Below, piece by piece: positions 12,253-23,978 of a stretch of 64,000 bases of DNA (positions within the stretch are counted from its first letter, which is position 1; every line of letters begins with the position of its first letter). The notes beneath the pieces are model-generated. The model worked only from the letters and a program-made list of their open reading frames with translations. It was not told where the DNA came from and did no database searches. Location of the stretch: NCBI RefSeq assembly GCF_010015445.1, contig NC_053120.1, positions 18,038,308-18,102,307 on the forward strand, read 5' to 3'. Position numbers and translations under genes: made by a program. The stretch comes from Perca fluviatilis (lineage: Eukaryota > Chordata > Actinopteri > Perciformes > Percidae).

Positions 12253-12986
12253 CAGTGTTGCCACAGTTACTTTGAAAAAGTAACATAGTTACTTTACAGA
12301 TTACTTGATTTTAAAAGTAATTTAGTTACTTTACAGATTACTTGATTTTAAAAGTAACAAAGTTAGATTACAACATAGGCCTACTGCCCGACCAACTTCT
12401 TCAACTCTCCCCCACTTACTGGTTTTGCACCGAAGTCCAGCTTTTGTTGTTTTGGTGGTGGGGGACATCCTGCTCTCTGCTTCGCACCACCTGGTGGGAC
12501 TTGCTCTGTAAGTTTGACTGCAGTGCTGAGACTCCAAATGTTTCTTCAAATTTGACGTAGTGTTTTTGTCGCCACTAGCACAGAGTGTACAACCAACCTT
12601 AATATTGCTGTCTTTAGATGACACAAACTCAAAATAGTGACTGTATTTCCAGCTAGAAAACGTGCATCTCTCTCGTCCCTCCATTGTTGTTTACGTTTGT
12701 GTCGCTGCGTGGTACACGTGAACTGTCCTCATGCTGAAAACGTGACCTGTCCTCATGCTGAAAACGTGACTTGTCATATACTGCACTCCCCAAGACGCAA
12801 GAAGAAAGCTAAAATATGTATTTTTACTAAGGAAAATAACAAAAATAGTAACGCACAGTGACTTAGATAAGTAACTTTAATCTGATTACTGGTTTGGAAA
12901 TAGTAACGCGTTAGATTACTCGTTACTGAAAAAAGTGGTCAGATTAGAGTAACGCGTTACTAAGTAACGTGTTACTGGCATCACTG
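12253..12986 (-). mobile_element. hAT transposon, internally deleted (734 bp)
   Basis: An 8-bp target duplication, CTTGTTAA, is present at 12245-12252 and 12987-12994. The ends CAGTGTTGCCA and TGGCATCACTG are inverted repeats followed by subterminal GTTACTTT/AGTAACG-type repeats. Inside are a 34-bp direct duplication (12287-12320 and 12324-12357) and a 24-bp one (12723-12746 and 12747-12770). A transposase N-terminal frame survives on the minus strand. Confidence 0.92.
12523..12684 (-). pseudogene. BED zinc finger of a hAT transposase
   Basis: The minus-strand frame starting at 12684 opens MEGRERCTFSSWKYSHYFEF and continues to VGCTLCASGDKNTTSNLKKH then LESQH. This is a BED finger: aromatic W-x2-S-x2-Y-F lead, C-x2-C, then H-x4-H. 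It is the normal N-terminus of hAT transposases and the DNA-binding part. The frame continues to 12331 with unrelated sequence after the finger, so the catalytic core is deleted. Finger residues are intact; whether it is transcribed cannot be judged. Confidence 0.88.
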
Positions 12987-12994
12987 CTTGTTAA

Positions 12995-15540
12995 GGAGGA
13001 TTGAGCCTTGACATAAAGAGGCAACAACGTTGCAGTTAGATAGGAGAGTGGTCAAAACAATTACAAAACCTTAAGTGAACAGCATACATTACACTGTAAA
13101 AGTAATTGTTTAGCTGGACAATCTGTGTTAACATTACCTTTCTGTCTAAGAAAAAAATAATGGGTATAGTAAGAGATACCTTAGAAAATCAAGCAACTTT
13201 AACTCCATCTTCTTACTGTATTTGACCATGCTGAGGATTTCTCTGCACACTGATTAACTGCATAAGTCTAAAGTTAATTGTGTGGCCTCTGAGCTTGGCT
13301 GAGTGAGGGACCTAATCTTATTAATTGTTATCACTTTAATTAGGATATAGCCAAGTGTTTTCTTATTCTAGAATATCCTCTTTCCATCCATTTACATTGC
13401 TTAATATCTTTTAATTGAGCTTTATTCAAAAGACATTGTTTGATTCCTGGTCTGGTTCCTTTGTCTGTGTTTTTGTCCACCATCAACCTCTATGTGGTCA
13501 AGTGTGGATCACAGAGGCAGATGTGTGGGATTTTGCCTCTGAAGAACAAATGAGATCACATGTGGCAAAGAAACAGGTTTCTGGCTTTGATCACTATGGA
13601 GAATTAATTTGCCAGGGGAGCTGTTTAATGTGCCAGGGGAGCTGTCAGCCTCAACAGGGGGCGCTGTGGATGTGCTCCCAATGGCTGCCGTGCTGCGGTT
13701 AAAGAGTGTAGAATCAAAGAGAATCACTCCAACCATCGTGCTCCCAATCACCGCTAATTACTGGTCCGTGACTCAATTAGGTGAATGATTAATGGCTTTC
13801 CAGAGAGATGTGGAAGGATTCAATTACAAACAACACCCAGCGACAAACCGCCGTTCACCTCATCCGTGCTACAAGTCAGGACTGAAATGAAGCAGACCTT
13901 GGACAAATACATGGCATTTCAGTTTCATTTCAGTAGTGTCCATACTGCTTCATAGTTTAAGCATCAATCTGTAACATGTGTGTTCTCAAATGTGTACACA
14001 TGTTCTCATACAGTATGTCCCACTGGCTGCAGGCCCCGATGAACTACTTATTGGAATGAACTGGCAAAATGCCTCCAGAAAGAACCGATCCGGGGGAGTC
14101 TAGCCCATTTTCATCCGAGGAGAGGTTTAAGATTAAACAAATCTATGATAAAGCAAATGTCTCACAGGCCAAATCTCTGTCTGCGCTGCTCTCTGGCCCT
14201 CATCCCTGTGTATCAAACAAAGTGACATTTGAAAGAGAGCAGAGAAGGAGAGTGGGTAGATGATGGGATGTGCTGGGAGCGAGAGAGCAGGGAGGTAGCC
14301 ACACAGCCATCTGGCTGGAGGAGATGGATTTCATTGAATTTTTGTCTCAGGAAATCACAGAAATACCTTAAACGCAGACAGATAAAAAAAAAAGTGAAAC
14401 ACGTTATTTATTAGTCTGATATTAAACAAATGTCATCTATTTTTGTCTTCGTTCTCTGCTTAAGGAGGTCAGTGCTGCTGAACTGTCTGAACTGCTACTG
14501 GAACTCGTCTAGGTCTTCAGCAAGACTTCCAAATGTGTACATGAGAGATGCATTGTAAGACTTTTTGTGTAAACTCCTGCTGAGTTTGTCCTCCGTTCGT
14601 TTTTGTTTCTGAAAAGCGTATGTCAAGGTTAAAGAGCAATGTAAATATTTGGGTCACTACTTTGATTCGCTGTAGATAGGTGAAAGAGCATCAGCTGTGG
14701 GCTACAATGCATCAGTGCCTTGGCCTGCGTAGTGACACAAACATCCCCTCAGGGTACTCTGTGACAGCTCAAGCTGCGACAACAATGAGCCTGTCCCTCA
14801 CCTTCCACACCGATTCTGACATATTCCAATAAGCTCACACTGACATCCAACAACTTCGACAAAGATAACCATGACAGAGCTAATTTGGATTTACTGTGGC
14901 CTCCGGAATCTTTTCTTTATGGTGTTTGTTTCTAAGAGGGATTTGAATGACAGTTCATTTTTTTAACACTTGAGCTCATCACTAATCCAACATTTATTGA
15001 AACTTGTGTAAATATTCGAAGCATGCAAATCTCACACTGCAAATTCTGACTTTAGCATGGACTGATGTCACGACTGTCTTTTACTGTCTACTGTTGTATG
15101 ACAGTTAAATTGCACAGTTTCAAACTAAAGTTTCCTTGGCTTGCTTATCCTTCCCTTTTTGTTTTATTACTATTATTTTTCATCAACTTGATAACAATAA
15201 TTTTGGTGTGTTTTCTTTTGAAGACGTGTAGTTCTTTGTTTTTTTATTTCCATGTAATGCCAAACATTTGGTCCATCCCACATGAGATTACAAGACACTG
15301 CTCACCAAAACCAAAAGAAAAACATTAATAATGACAGTACACTTCTATATACTTTCAAATAACTTGCTGTATATGCAAAATTGAAAACAAAATCTTTTAA
15401 ATTGTTCTCATCTCCCAGGCTTTCTCTAACATCAGTCTTTCTAATCTGAGTAGCTAATTAAGTCTTTGTGCATCATACATATTTTAATCTTACTAACTAA
15501 ATACTGTACATTTGCCATTACAAAGGACAATAAAAAAACT
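12995..15540. other. No recognisable gene
   Basis: Includes a 19-bp direct duplication (GCCAGGGGAGCTGT core) near 13613-13651 and AT-rich stretches with homeodomain-like cores (for example 13310-13350 and 13745-13800). The ORFs here (up to 95 codons) lack recognisable motifs. The minus-strand ORF at 15441-15860 is antisense to the LINE that follows. Confidence 0.45.
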
Positions 15541-16481
15541 AAATGAATCTCCCCCGTCTGGAGCCAGGCCCAGATGGCGGGCGCCGTCAGCGAGCGTCTG
15601 GTGGCCGGGTTTGCCACGGAGCCCGGTCGGGCACAGCCCGAAAAAGCTACGTGGCCCCCATCTCTCCAGCCCATGGGCCCACCACCTGTGGGAGGAACCG
15701 CTGGGGTCGGGTGCGCTGCCACACGGGGGGCAGTGAAGGTCGGGGGCCTCGGGATGAGGATCAGCACCTCTAAATCTGAGGCCATGGTTCTCAGCAGGAA
15801 ACCGATGGAATGCCTTCTCGAGGTACGGAATGAGTCCTTACCCCAAGTGAAGGAGTTCAAGTACCTTGGGGTTTTGTTCGCGAGTAAGGGGACAATGGAG
15901 CGGGAGATTGGTCGGAGAATCGGCGCAGCGGGTGTGGTATTACATTCAATCTATCGCACCATTGTGACGAAAAGAGAGCTGAGCCAGAAGGCAAAGCTCC
16001 CGATCTACCGGTCAGTTTTCGTTCCTAGCCTCACCTATGGTCATGAAGGCTGGGTCATGACCGAAAGAACGAGATCCAGGGTACAAGCGGCCGAAATGGG
16101 TTTCCTCAGGAGGGTGGCTGGCGTCTCCCTTAGAGATAGGGTGAGAAGCACAGTCATCCGTGAGGAGCTCGGAGTAGAGCCGCTGCTCGCTCGGCGTAGC
16201 AGAGAGCCAGTTGAGGTGGTTCGGGCATCTGGTAAGGATGCCCCCTGGGCGCCTCCCTAGGGAGGTGTTCCAGGCACGTCCAGCTGGGAGGAGGCCTCGG
16301 GGAAGACCCAGGACTAGGTGGAGGGATTATATCTCCAACCTGGCCTGGGAACGCCTTGGGATCCCCCAGTCAGAGCTGGTTAATGTGGCTCGGGAAAGGG
16401 AAGTTTGGGGTCCCCTGCTGGAGCTGCTCCCCCCGCGACCCGACACCGGATAAGCGGAAGAAGATGGATGGATGGATGGAG
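15541..16481 (+). mobile_element. Non-LTR retrotransposon (LINE) 3' end, truncated and deleted
   Basis: A GC-rich island (15541-16450) ends in a GATG/ATGG tandem tail at about 16463-16481, typical of a widespread fish LINE. The 5' side is truncated. Between about 15700 and 15750 the text jumps from an upstream GC-rich LINE segment to the end of the reverse-transcriptase region, implying an internal deletion or template switch. No clean target duplication is visible. Confidence 0.85.
15756..16453 (+). pseudogene. LINE ORF2 C-terminus (post-RT region), frameshifted
   Basis: The frame carries MRISTSKSEAMVLSRK, then VKEFKYLGVLFASKG (the FKYLGV motif after the RT palm), LSQKAKLPIYRSVFVPSLTY, GHEGWVMTERTRSRVQAAEM, and then RWFGHLVRMPPGRL and RGRPRTRWRDYISNLAWERL. 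This order is that of fish LINE pol C-termini. A frameshift near 16195-16205 moves the conserved frame from the one ending at 16260 to the one ending at 16453 (stop TAA 16451-16453). The catalytic RT motifs and endonuclease are absent. I cannot place the clade securely. Confidence 0.85.
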
Positions 16482-17920
16482 ATCTTCACTTCAATAAATT
16501 ATAAACACATAATTCTCCGTACCATAGTCAATTATCATCTAAAATGTACACAATGTTTATTTATTCTACAGTATATAGCATTAGTCCACAGCTATTTCCT
16601 CTCAGCAAACAGTTTCCTTTAACATACATGTGGATTTTTTTATTATTAGAAAATAACTAATAAACCCATAGTTGTAAAACACTTCTATTGACCATGTTCC
16701 ATTGTTCAACATGTCCATCCAATTCTATGATATCAAGTACGTGATTCCAAAGCTACACATACAGCATCTTTTTCACGTGGTTCCCATCCCATTTGTAAGA
16801 TATGCTTTGGATGCAAATACATTGTCCTCAGCCTAAAACCACCTTGCAAACCACTCAGAAAACATCTGTATGTATGAGTTGTGCCTCCTTCAATGATTCC
16901 CCTTAATATTTACCTTTTTATTCAAGCATTATAAACCTTTTCCCAATAAAACTATCTTCGCTGCATTTCCAGAAAATTATTTTTTTCTTTTATTTTGTCT
17001 TTACTGAATAGCAGTCACCCCACTAACACTATAGCAACATGCATTGTCATCTGCAACAAAGCACCAATCTGTATGCAATTCTACTTTGTGACATTTACAG
17101 AGCTCCTGCTTATAGGAGCTGTCAGTGAAATACCAATAGTGTGTGAGCGGTAAAGAAATAGTCTTTTCCACAGCAGAACAATGACAACAACATTTCGTGC
17201 TTGCATGTCTTACTACTAGTTTCTCTCTAATTCCAATCTCTGAATGAGGGACAGTCTTCCCTGCACACCTCCATTGTCCTCACTGAATGCCATTTTTGTT
17301 GTGAACAATAACTCTCAGTACGAACCAGCGAGACTGACTAAGATGTTTTCCCCCTTTGACTTGCTAAGCAATATGTCTTTTTTCTCATCATTTCTGTCTC
17401 TGTCCTTCTGTCTCAGAAATGGTAACTAACTGCTTGGTGCGTCTTCTTTACTTGTGGAAAAACAGTGAAAAGGCCTACTAAGCAAACAAACACAAACCCT
17501 TTAGCAGATACAAATGTCACCAGAAACTAAAATAGGAGGGTTAAGCAGTGTGGTGGGACAAAATAACAGGTCCTAAGATACCTAAAGCCCTAAGAGTAAT
17601 ATGGGACGCCAACACACACCCCAGAAAGCCATCAGTCATAATATTTATCCTTTACTTGTCCTCCGTTTATTTTTTCTGTGTTCTTTCCTTTCTTTTCACC
17701 CTCACATGTCTTGCCAACAAACGGTCATTGGTAACACAGTGTCTAATTTGACAGATGGTTCACTAAAATATGCCTCTGAAAAGAAGAATATCGTAAGACA
17801 CAGACACAAAAGAAAAGGAAAGTAACAGTGATTTATGTTAAGTTTATAAGGCGTTGCGTTCTTGCTCACCAAAGATCATAGAGAACATGTCAACCCCAAC
17901 AAACACAAGTGAAAATCCGC
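16482..17920. other. No recognisable gene
   Basis: AT-rich DNA with T-rich runs and no recognisable coding motif. TTTATT at about 17665 could act as a poly(A) signal for the minus-strand candidate exon that follows; this is only a possibility. Confidence 0.45.
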
Positions 17921-18349
17921 CTACAGATCTTTACCCAATCCAGGCTTCAGTCTTTTCCCCCTCTCTCTCGACTTTTCCTGGACTTTGTCACGCTTCATTT
18001 TGACATGACCGGCTTCTTTGGCCCAGACATCTTTTGGAGAGCTTGAACTGAGTTTGCTCTCAGACGAGTAGACCTCCGTGCATCGTAGCCACGGGGTGGA
18101 GTTAGTTGGAGTTAGAGTTACAATTTGTGAGAAAGTTGCCTCTTTTTGTGGTTGATGCGCACATTTATCTAAATGACCATCACACGCCCGACATTTAAAC
18201 CAAGCAGAAGTCAAAGTGTGACATGTCTCCTCCTTCTCTGTACTGGAAATGTGCGAATAAGCAGAAAATATCTGGGAAGAAATATGAAGTGGGAGTCTAC
18301 AGACTCCCAGCAGGTCACCTTTTAGAGAGATGGAATGGAAGAACAGCAT
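17921..18349 (-). CDS. Candidate terminal exon, minus strand, unrecognised
   Basis: A 142-codon minus-strand frame, one of the longest in the window. Its central and C-terminal part is protein-like: WFKCRACDGHLDKCAHQ with four Cys and two His, a Ser-rich stretch, then a strongly basic tail (HVKMKRDKVQEKSRERGKRL) ending GLGKDL and a stop. On the minus strand possible acceptors (ttcttcccag; catttccag) precede the Cys-rich segment, so it would be a last exon with the N-terminal ORF part non-coding. I recognise no family. Chance frames of similar length occur elsewhere here, and it conflicts with the plus-strand candidate at 18552. Confidence 0.2.
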   Translation of the reverse strand: MLFFHSISLKGDLLGVCRLPLHISSQIFSAYSHISSTEKEETCHTLTSAWFKCRACDGHLDKCAHQPQKEATFSQIVTLTPTNSTPWLRCTEVYSSESKLSSSSPKDVWAKEAGHVKMKRDKVQEKSRERGKRLKPGLGKDL

Positions 18350-18551
18350 GGATGGTGCAATATCTTATCCATCAGTAAATCCAGGCCTGGGCTTTCTCCT
18401 CTTGATTTCCAGTCAGTCTCTCTTCCTCCATTCCCCCCATCTGCTTGGGATGTACATGTATCTGTGCAGACCTTGGCTTGGTCTGATTAATGGCTATGTG
18501 GATTTAGAAAGAGAATCAAACAGATAGCCTGCATGTGTTCTTTATTTATAG

Positions 18552-18758
18552 CCAACGCAAATGAAAAGTGAGCTCATCCTCTCCCTATTGGTTTCCTGCC
18601 TCCTTGCTCACTTTCTCTTGGCCTGTACAACCGCCTCTCCATTTCTTACAGTGAAACATCTGGAAAGAGTTATGGTCACCAGTGAACCACAAGAAAGACA
18701 AGTGTCTGCCCCTTTGGACCATGCTGATTTGGAGGAGACGTTGCGAACGAGGACCACA
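18552..18758 (+). CDS. Candidate exon encoding a secreted-peptide N-terminus
   Basis: The ATG at 18561 opens a 79-codon frame (stop 18798-18800). It begins with a signal-peptide-like segment: MKSE, a hydrophobic core LILSLLVSCLLAHFLLAC, and a TTA|SP cleavage-type site. An acceptor-like ttctttatttatag ends at 18551, nine bases before the ATG, as in hormone-precursor genes with a 5'-UTR intron. A weak donor (ACA|GTGGGT) at 18759 would end the exon in phase 0 after codon 66. The product is unrecognised; no dibasic site, Cys pair or amidation signal is visible in this exon. Leucine-rich chance ORFs can mimic signal peptides. Confidence 0.25.
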
Positions 18759-18800
18759 GTGGGTGTCCATAGGATACTGTTCATGGACAGACAGTACTAA

Positions 18801-21800
18801 ATACTGCTAAATAGCTGGGACAGTACCAAAAACAAAAAGAAACTATTATTACCCTTTAACATAGTAGCCTGATATTATAATCACTCAATTCATTTTTGAA
18901 TCATACCAAGCATATATTTGTATATTCACACATTTTTTTATATGTATTATATTTAATATTGTATAGGTTTTTTGATAATTGTAATACTTAATTGATAACC
19001 AATAATGTCCCCCTGAAATGATTTTCTTTGGATAATTCTGGAGGAAAAACTGAAATAGTTGAATCATATCAATTGTTACAATATATTAGATAATGACATG
19101 CAATATTTGCAACCAGCTGCTTTACAAAGCTATCATACATATCTGTCTGTTATAAAGCCCAGTTAACCATACACATTAATATGATTATTTGGGCTTTGAA
19201 TAGCTGTGTCTGTGCCAGCCAGACATTGTAATAAAATATGTGATAGCATGCTGTCTAAGGATGACTGTTAAGGCAAAATTGTCCTGTAGGTATGGAGTAG
19301 TAAAACAGAAGGTAGACTGCAGGAATTCCACTTTTCCACAGGGAGGCCCTTTTTTTCCTTTTAGAGAGAGATCCCTTCTGCATGATAAGAGAAACAAAAT
19401 TACAGTACAAAATTAATTAAGATCCAGCAAAACGATTACTGGATTAGGCTAGTATTAATTGAAAACTCTGATGAAGACCGTATATCACAAAGATTAGGAG
19501 CATCTGAGCCTCTTGTGTTCAAGGAAATAATATCAGGAGGGAATTTTTATTTCAAAAAACCTGTTGTTGGTGCGATAGTGGTGGCGGGGGGGGAAATACT
19601 GAATCAATTACCAAATCTACTAAAGTCAGTATTCCAAGACTTTACACAAAGTTGTCAGAATATGAAAACCTGAAGAGGGGAAGTTATGTAAATGACTTGC
19701 TGATCACACTCTGTATCTTTGAATGATCGCACCCTATCCTCCACTAACACATACACAAGCAAACACACATTCTAGTCTTGTACCACATACTAAAAATAGA
19801 CAAAGGTTTCTAACTTTCACAGCTTTTCTTTTAAGCTATTTTAGGGTCTTTGCCAGCTAAGCAGGCCAACACTTCAAATGCAACACCTTTAGAGGAGAAA
19901 GGAGCAGCCATAGCATAGCCGTGGGGTTAGCAGGCTGGTGCTTTCTTTTCTCCGAGCATGTGCCCCCTCGTCCCTCCCACTGCATCCACCATGTGGGATC
20001 AGTACCTTGTGTGTTACTGAAGGCAAAGGCTGCTTTTAGCAAGAGAGATGCCCTCCCAGAGCCTAGCAGGCACATCGAGTCTGCCTGTCTCTTCAGCCTT
20101 CAGGCTCTAGATGTCCAATAAAGGTAATACCCCTCAACAACAGACACGGTTGAGCGGATGGTTTAGTGTCTTTTGGCAGATGTAGATGGTGGGCTGACAG
20201 GAAGGTATGGATTTGACTAGGATGAGGTCATTGTCTACCTGCAGAGGTTGTAAAGAGGCATTGTTGTGCTGCAGGGAAGAACTCTGTGTGGAAGAAGAGG
20301 ACGAGGAAGACGTCTCTGTATTTGAATCTCCTCCGAGAGCACAAACTATCTTATCAGTCTCACATTCCAGCTTTTTCCTTAAGTATATATACATTCATTG
20401 TTTACATGTTTTTGGAAGTGCGAGATTATGCTGGTGTGTTCAAACTGTGTGTATTTGTGTTTGTAAGCGGAAGGATCCATGTAGAAGTCAGATAGCCAGC
20501 GCCATCACTCACACCAACAGTGAGTCTTCGACTTTGCTGAGCCCTTACTCTGAGATAAGGCTTTGGATCCCTTTGGCTCTGCAGTTTGATCAATCTGCAG
20601 ATTTACAGCCACCACTGCAGCACACTGATGAAGCATAAGAGCAGTAAATTCTGCTCCCCTCATAGAAAACTCTCCCCTCTATCTCCCTTATGTATTGATG
20701 TAACACTGTTGAAATCTTTCCTTTCGGTGGAATAACTAGCGAGTGGCTGATCTTAATCAGCTAAGACTTGGTGCACTCTGTGTTTCTCTTCATATTACTG
20801 TTTTTTTCACACATTTGCTGTTCATCTAATATGTCCCAGAAATTGCACAATTTCTCATTTACATGCCTTAATGTCATTGCCGATCTGTCAGACGGGCAGC
20901 AAGACTTTGTCTAGCCCTCTGAGAAGATTCCCTGTGTAACTGAATTTGCACACCCACAAATATTTGATGCTCAGCAAGGCTTAAATTGACAGGTGTTGTT
21001 CTAGTGGTATTCAGATTCATATCCCAATCAGTCTCTTCTCAAGTTCCCTTAATTACTTTTAACGTTCTAAGTTTGGACTCTTATTCTGGTTTCCTTATTA
21101 ATGTTTGACTGTCTTTACTCTCCTTCCTGCCAACATTAGAACAGAATTTGATCTTTCAGAAGCAAGAGAACCTTGGCACTCCTACAGATATGGATTTGAC
21201 TAGTTTAAAACGGGATTCTGACCTAATTTTGTAGTCCGGATGATGCTCATTGAGATAGTTTCCCTGCTGGGTCATCGTAACTAGACTTTGGCAAAATCTG
21301 ACTGGTGCTGGTGGCAAACATAGACCCCTTTCAGCTCTTCTCAGAGTCTTTGATGATTCTGCAGAGGCAGTGCACACCTGACTGGGGGCTGAAAATGCCT
21401 CCCCCTTGGGCTGTTACTTGAGACACGGTAAAGTCACCAGAGTCTTAAAGGTTTGGAGGTGATGAAGCAAGCACAAAGCCTGGATCTCTTACTCCTGCAT
21501 TGTGAATGGGGGGGGCTGCGTAAAGGATAAAGGGGGGCTTAATGGCAACCTGTCTCACCTCTTGACCCTACTTTGTTGGACGGGAGGAACCAGGGGTACC
21601 TGACTAAGGCTCCATTCAGAAATAATAAAAGCACATAGCTTGGATATCCGACATGTGGTTCAAATTCCTCCCATCTTTACAAGGACTTGGTGAAGGCTCT
21701 TGTCACACGTATACAAAGACGTACAATTTATTCTACTTGTATTGCAATATTTGTCCTAATCAACGGATTTCACCATTATGGTTGCTACCTGCATATCCCC

Positions 21801-23970
21801 TTTACAACTTCCCTCAAGGTGTGTATTTTGATGAATGCTAAATGTCCAGAAATATCACATTATTAATATCCCAAGCAACACTCTCATTCTTCTTTTCTTT
21901 ATCTCGTTTCTGGCGCTCTCCCAGCCAGCAATTATGAATTTGATGTACACATTTGCTAATCTAAGACGGTTGGGGCAGGTGGGGTTTGAGATCATTACTT
22001 CTGGTAAGGCTGAAATCTGAGGCCCAGAGCAGAATAAAAACACTCTGATCTTCCTACATGCACTACAGCCTTGGAGCGTTCCCTCAACAGCCAGATTCCT
22101 ACTGACGGTGGATCAAACGAACCTTTGCTTCCCTAGAATAAGTATCCTCATTTACTCCCATAGTGAGCATCCTTCCTCTTTATGCTCGAAATGTTGGGGA
22201 AATACAAGCTCTCTTTACTTAGTTGCATGTATTTCCTGCCTGTTAAGTCCTGAGTTTATTAAGTGCCAATGGCTGTCTGGGCTCACCAGTGCGGATAAGA
22301 CTTCACAAGCATTCCTATGAGAGGGTAGCAGAGTGAAAGAACAGAGCCTCTCCCCTGTCTGTACCATTTGCTCTGCACCTATTGCCCTATAGGGGGAGCC
22401 ATGACCTCACGTTCCTGCTGTCCTACTCTTCCTCTGTTCCAGCTCTTCTGCTGTTCTGTTTCACATTGCTTCCAGTTTTGTACTTAAAAAACAACTTCAG
22501 GCTCAGCCCTGGCCCCAGCCCTGTGAATACATCAGAAACAGAATATACTTTGATCAAGTGCAATGCATCTTGCACAGTGACGTGGTAGGACAGACGAGCA
22601 ACATGCAGCAGGTAATGATACGTGATTTATGTGCTTTTGCCTGCACAATGGACCTTAGTGGCTGAGTAATAGGTATCACTGTCAGTCAATCTCACTGCTG
22701 TTCTACAGAAATATGTGGCATTACACTGTAGTTGGATACAGAGCAGGCAGAAGCAATATCTCAGGAGTGTATGCCCATAAGCTTGTGTAGCCTATTGTGG
22801 CTGAAAAAAACCCAACCAAAAGCATTTCTTCTAAAAATGAAGGCGCACATTATATTTCATATAAATTAGTCTCAATTTGAGTGTTAAAATTCTATAAAGA
22901 AATCAATACAAAAAAAATACATAAAAGATGTTTTCTTTGCTTCCAAGATGTCAGTCCATGATTTTCCTGAGTTTGCTTTGTGAGAGTTTATAAATGTATT
23001 TCATACCTTTTTTAAGAAAGTATAATTTTCATAAATTTCTTATCCTCATGAAATTCAAATTCAAATCCCCTTCATTAAATTACCTTTCAATTAGGAAAAA
23101 AAAGAAATAATCTGAAAGTATTATAATAAAATAATAATAAAGTTTTAAAAAACATATTTGCAGTGTTATCTAGCTACAGACTTTTCCCAGATTCACTTGG
23201 TGGAGAATATATCATTAATTTGCATTGCAGCCAGAAAACTTAAAAAAGCTCAGTAGTGCATAAGGCTGAATGCTATTGAGTACACTATTCCTCTGACCAT
23301 GTTTGAGCTGCAGGGAAAAAAACATCAAGTCATGTGCTCTGTATAAACAACATAAAGAAGGGGTTATTCAATGGATCTGTTTCCCAGAGATAAGTGTAGC
23401 TTGAACACAGAAGCGACAAATGTAGAGAGAAAAAAAAATAGGATTTTGATGTTTGGCCTCACCCAGAGATTATACATGCCCGTGGAGTGATGTGCCTCAT
23501 GGCCTGCGTGACATAAGGCTATTGGCAGGATATTGGCTTTTGTTTACAGGCCTTCATTGAAGTGAAACAGTTTGGCCTGAGGCAAAGTATACATTTGCAT
23601 GTCTTTGATGCTGTGCTTTGGTTGATTCACATGTTGGGTCTGGGGTCAGCTGTACATAGCAGCCCCTAAACATCACATTATTCTAGATGTACAAATGTGT
23701 GCTGCAGTTCATGTTATGACTATAAAAAGGCAACATCTCATAAGCAATAAGTTCCTTATTAATACATTACTGCTTATCAACAGTGTATTTAACTCAAGGA
23801 ACACAGTTGTTGATGGATCTTATTTATGGTGACTTTGTGTTGGGACCATCTCCCAACTTGTGTCTAGCATTATGCTACTACAATATAACGTGGTCCTGGG
23901 CCACTCTATTAATCATATAATCAACGCTTCATCACAAGCACATCGCCAGACAAGAAGGTCAGTATTGGAT
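18801..23970. other. No recognisable gene (about 5.2 kb)
   Basis: Mostly AT-rich unique-looking DNA. The 143-codon ORF at 20207-20638 and smaller frames lack motifs and have poor exon boundaries. The 22800-23200 stretch is especially AT-rich. No transposon ends were identified. Confidence 0.4.
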
Positions 23971-23978
23971 GATTATGC

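Noticed and set aside
13415..13702. 95-codon frame with several Cys residues
   Set aside because: The Cys-rich part comes from a 19-bp direct duplication; there is no conserved spacing and no splice support.
15441..15860. 139-codon minus-strand ORF
   Set aside because: Antisense to the GC-rich LINE coding remnant, a typical shadow frame.
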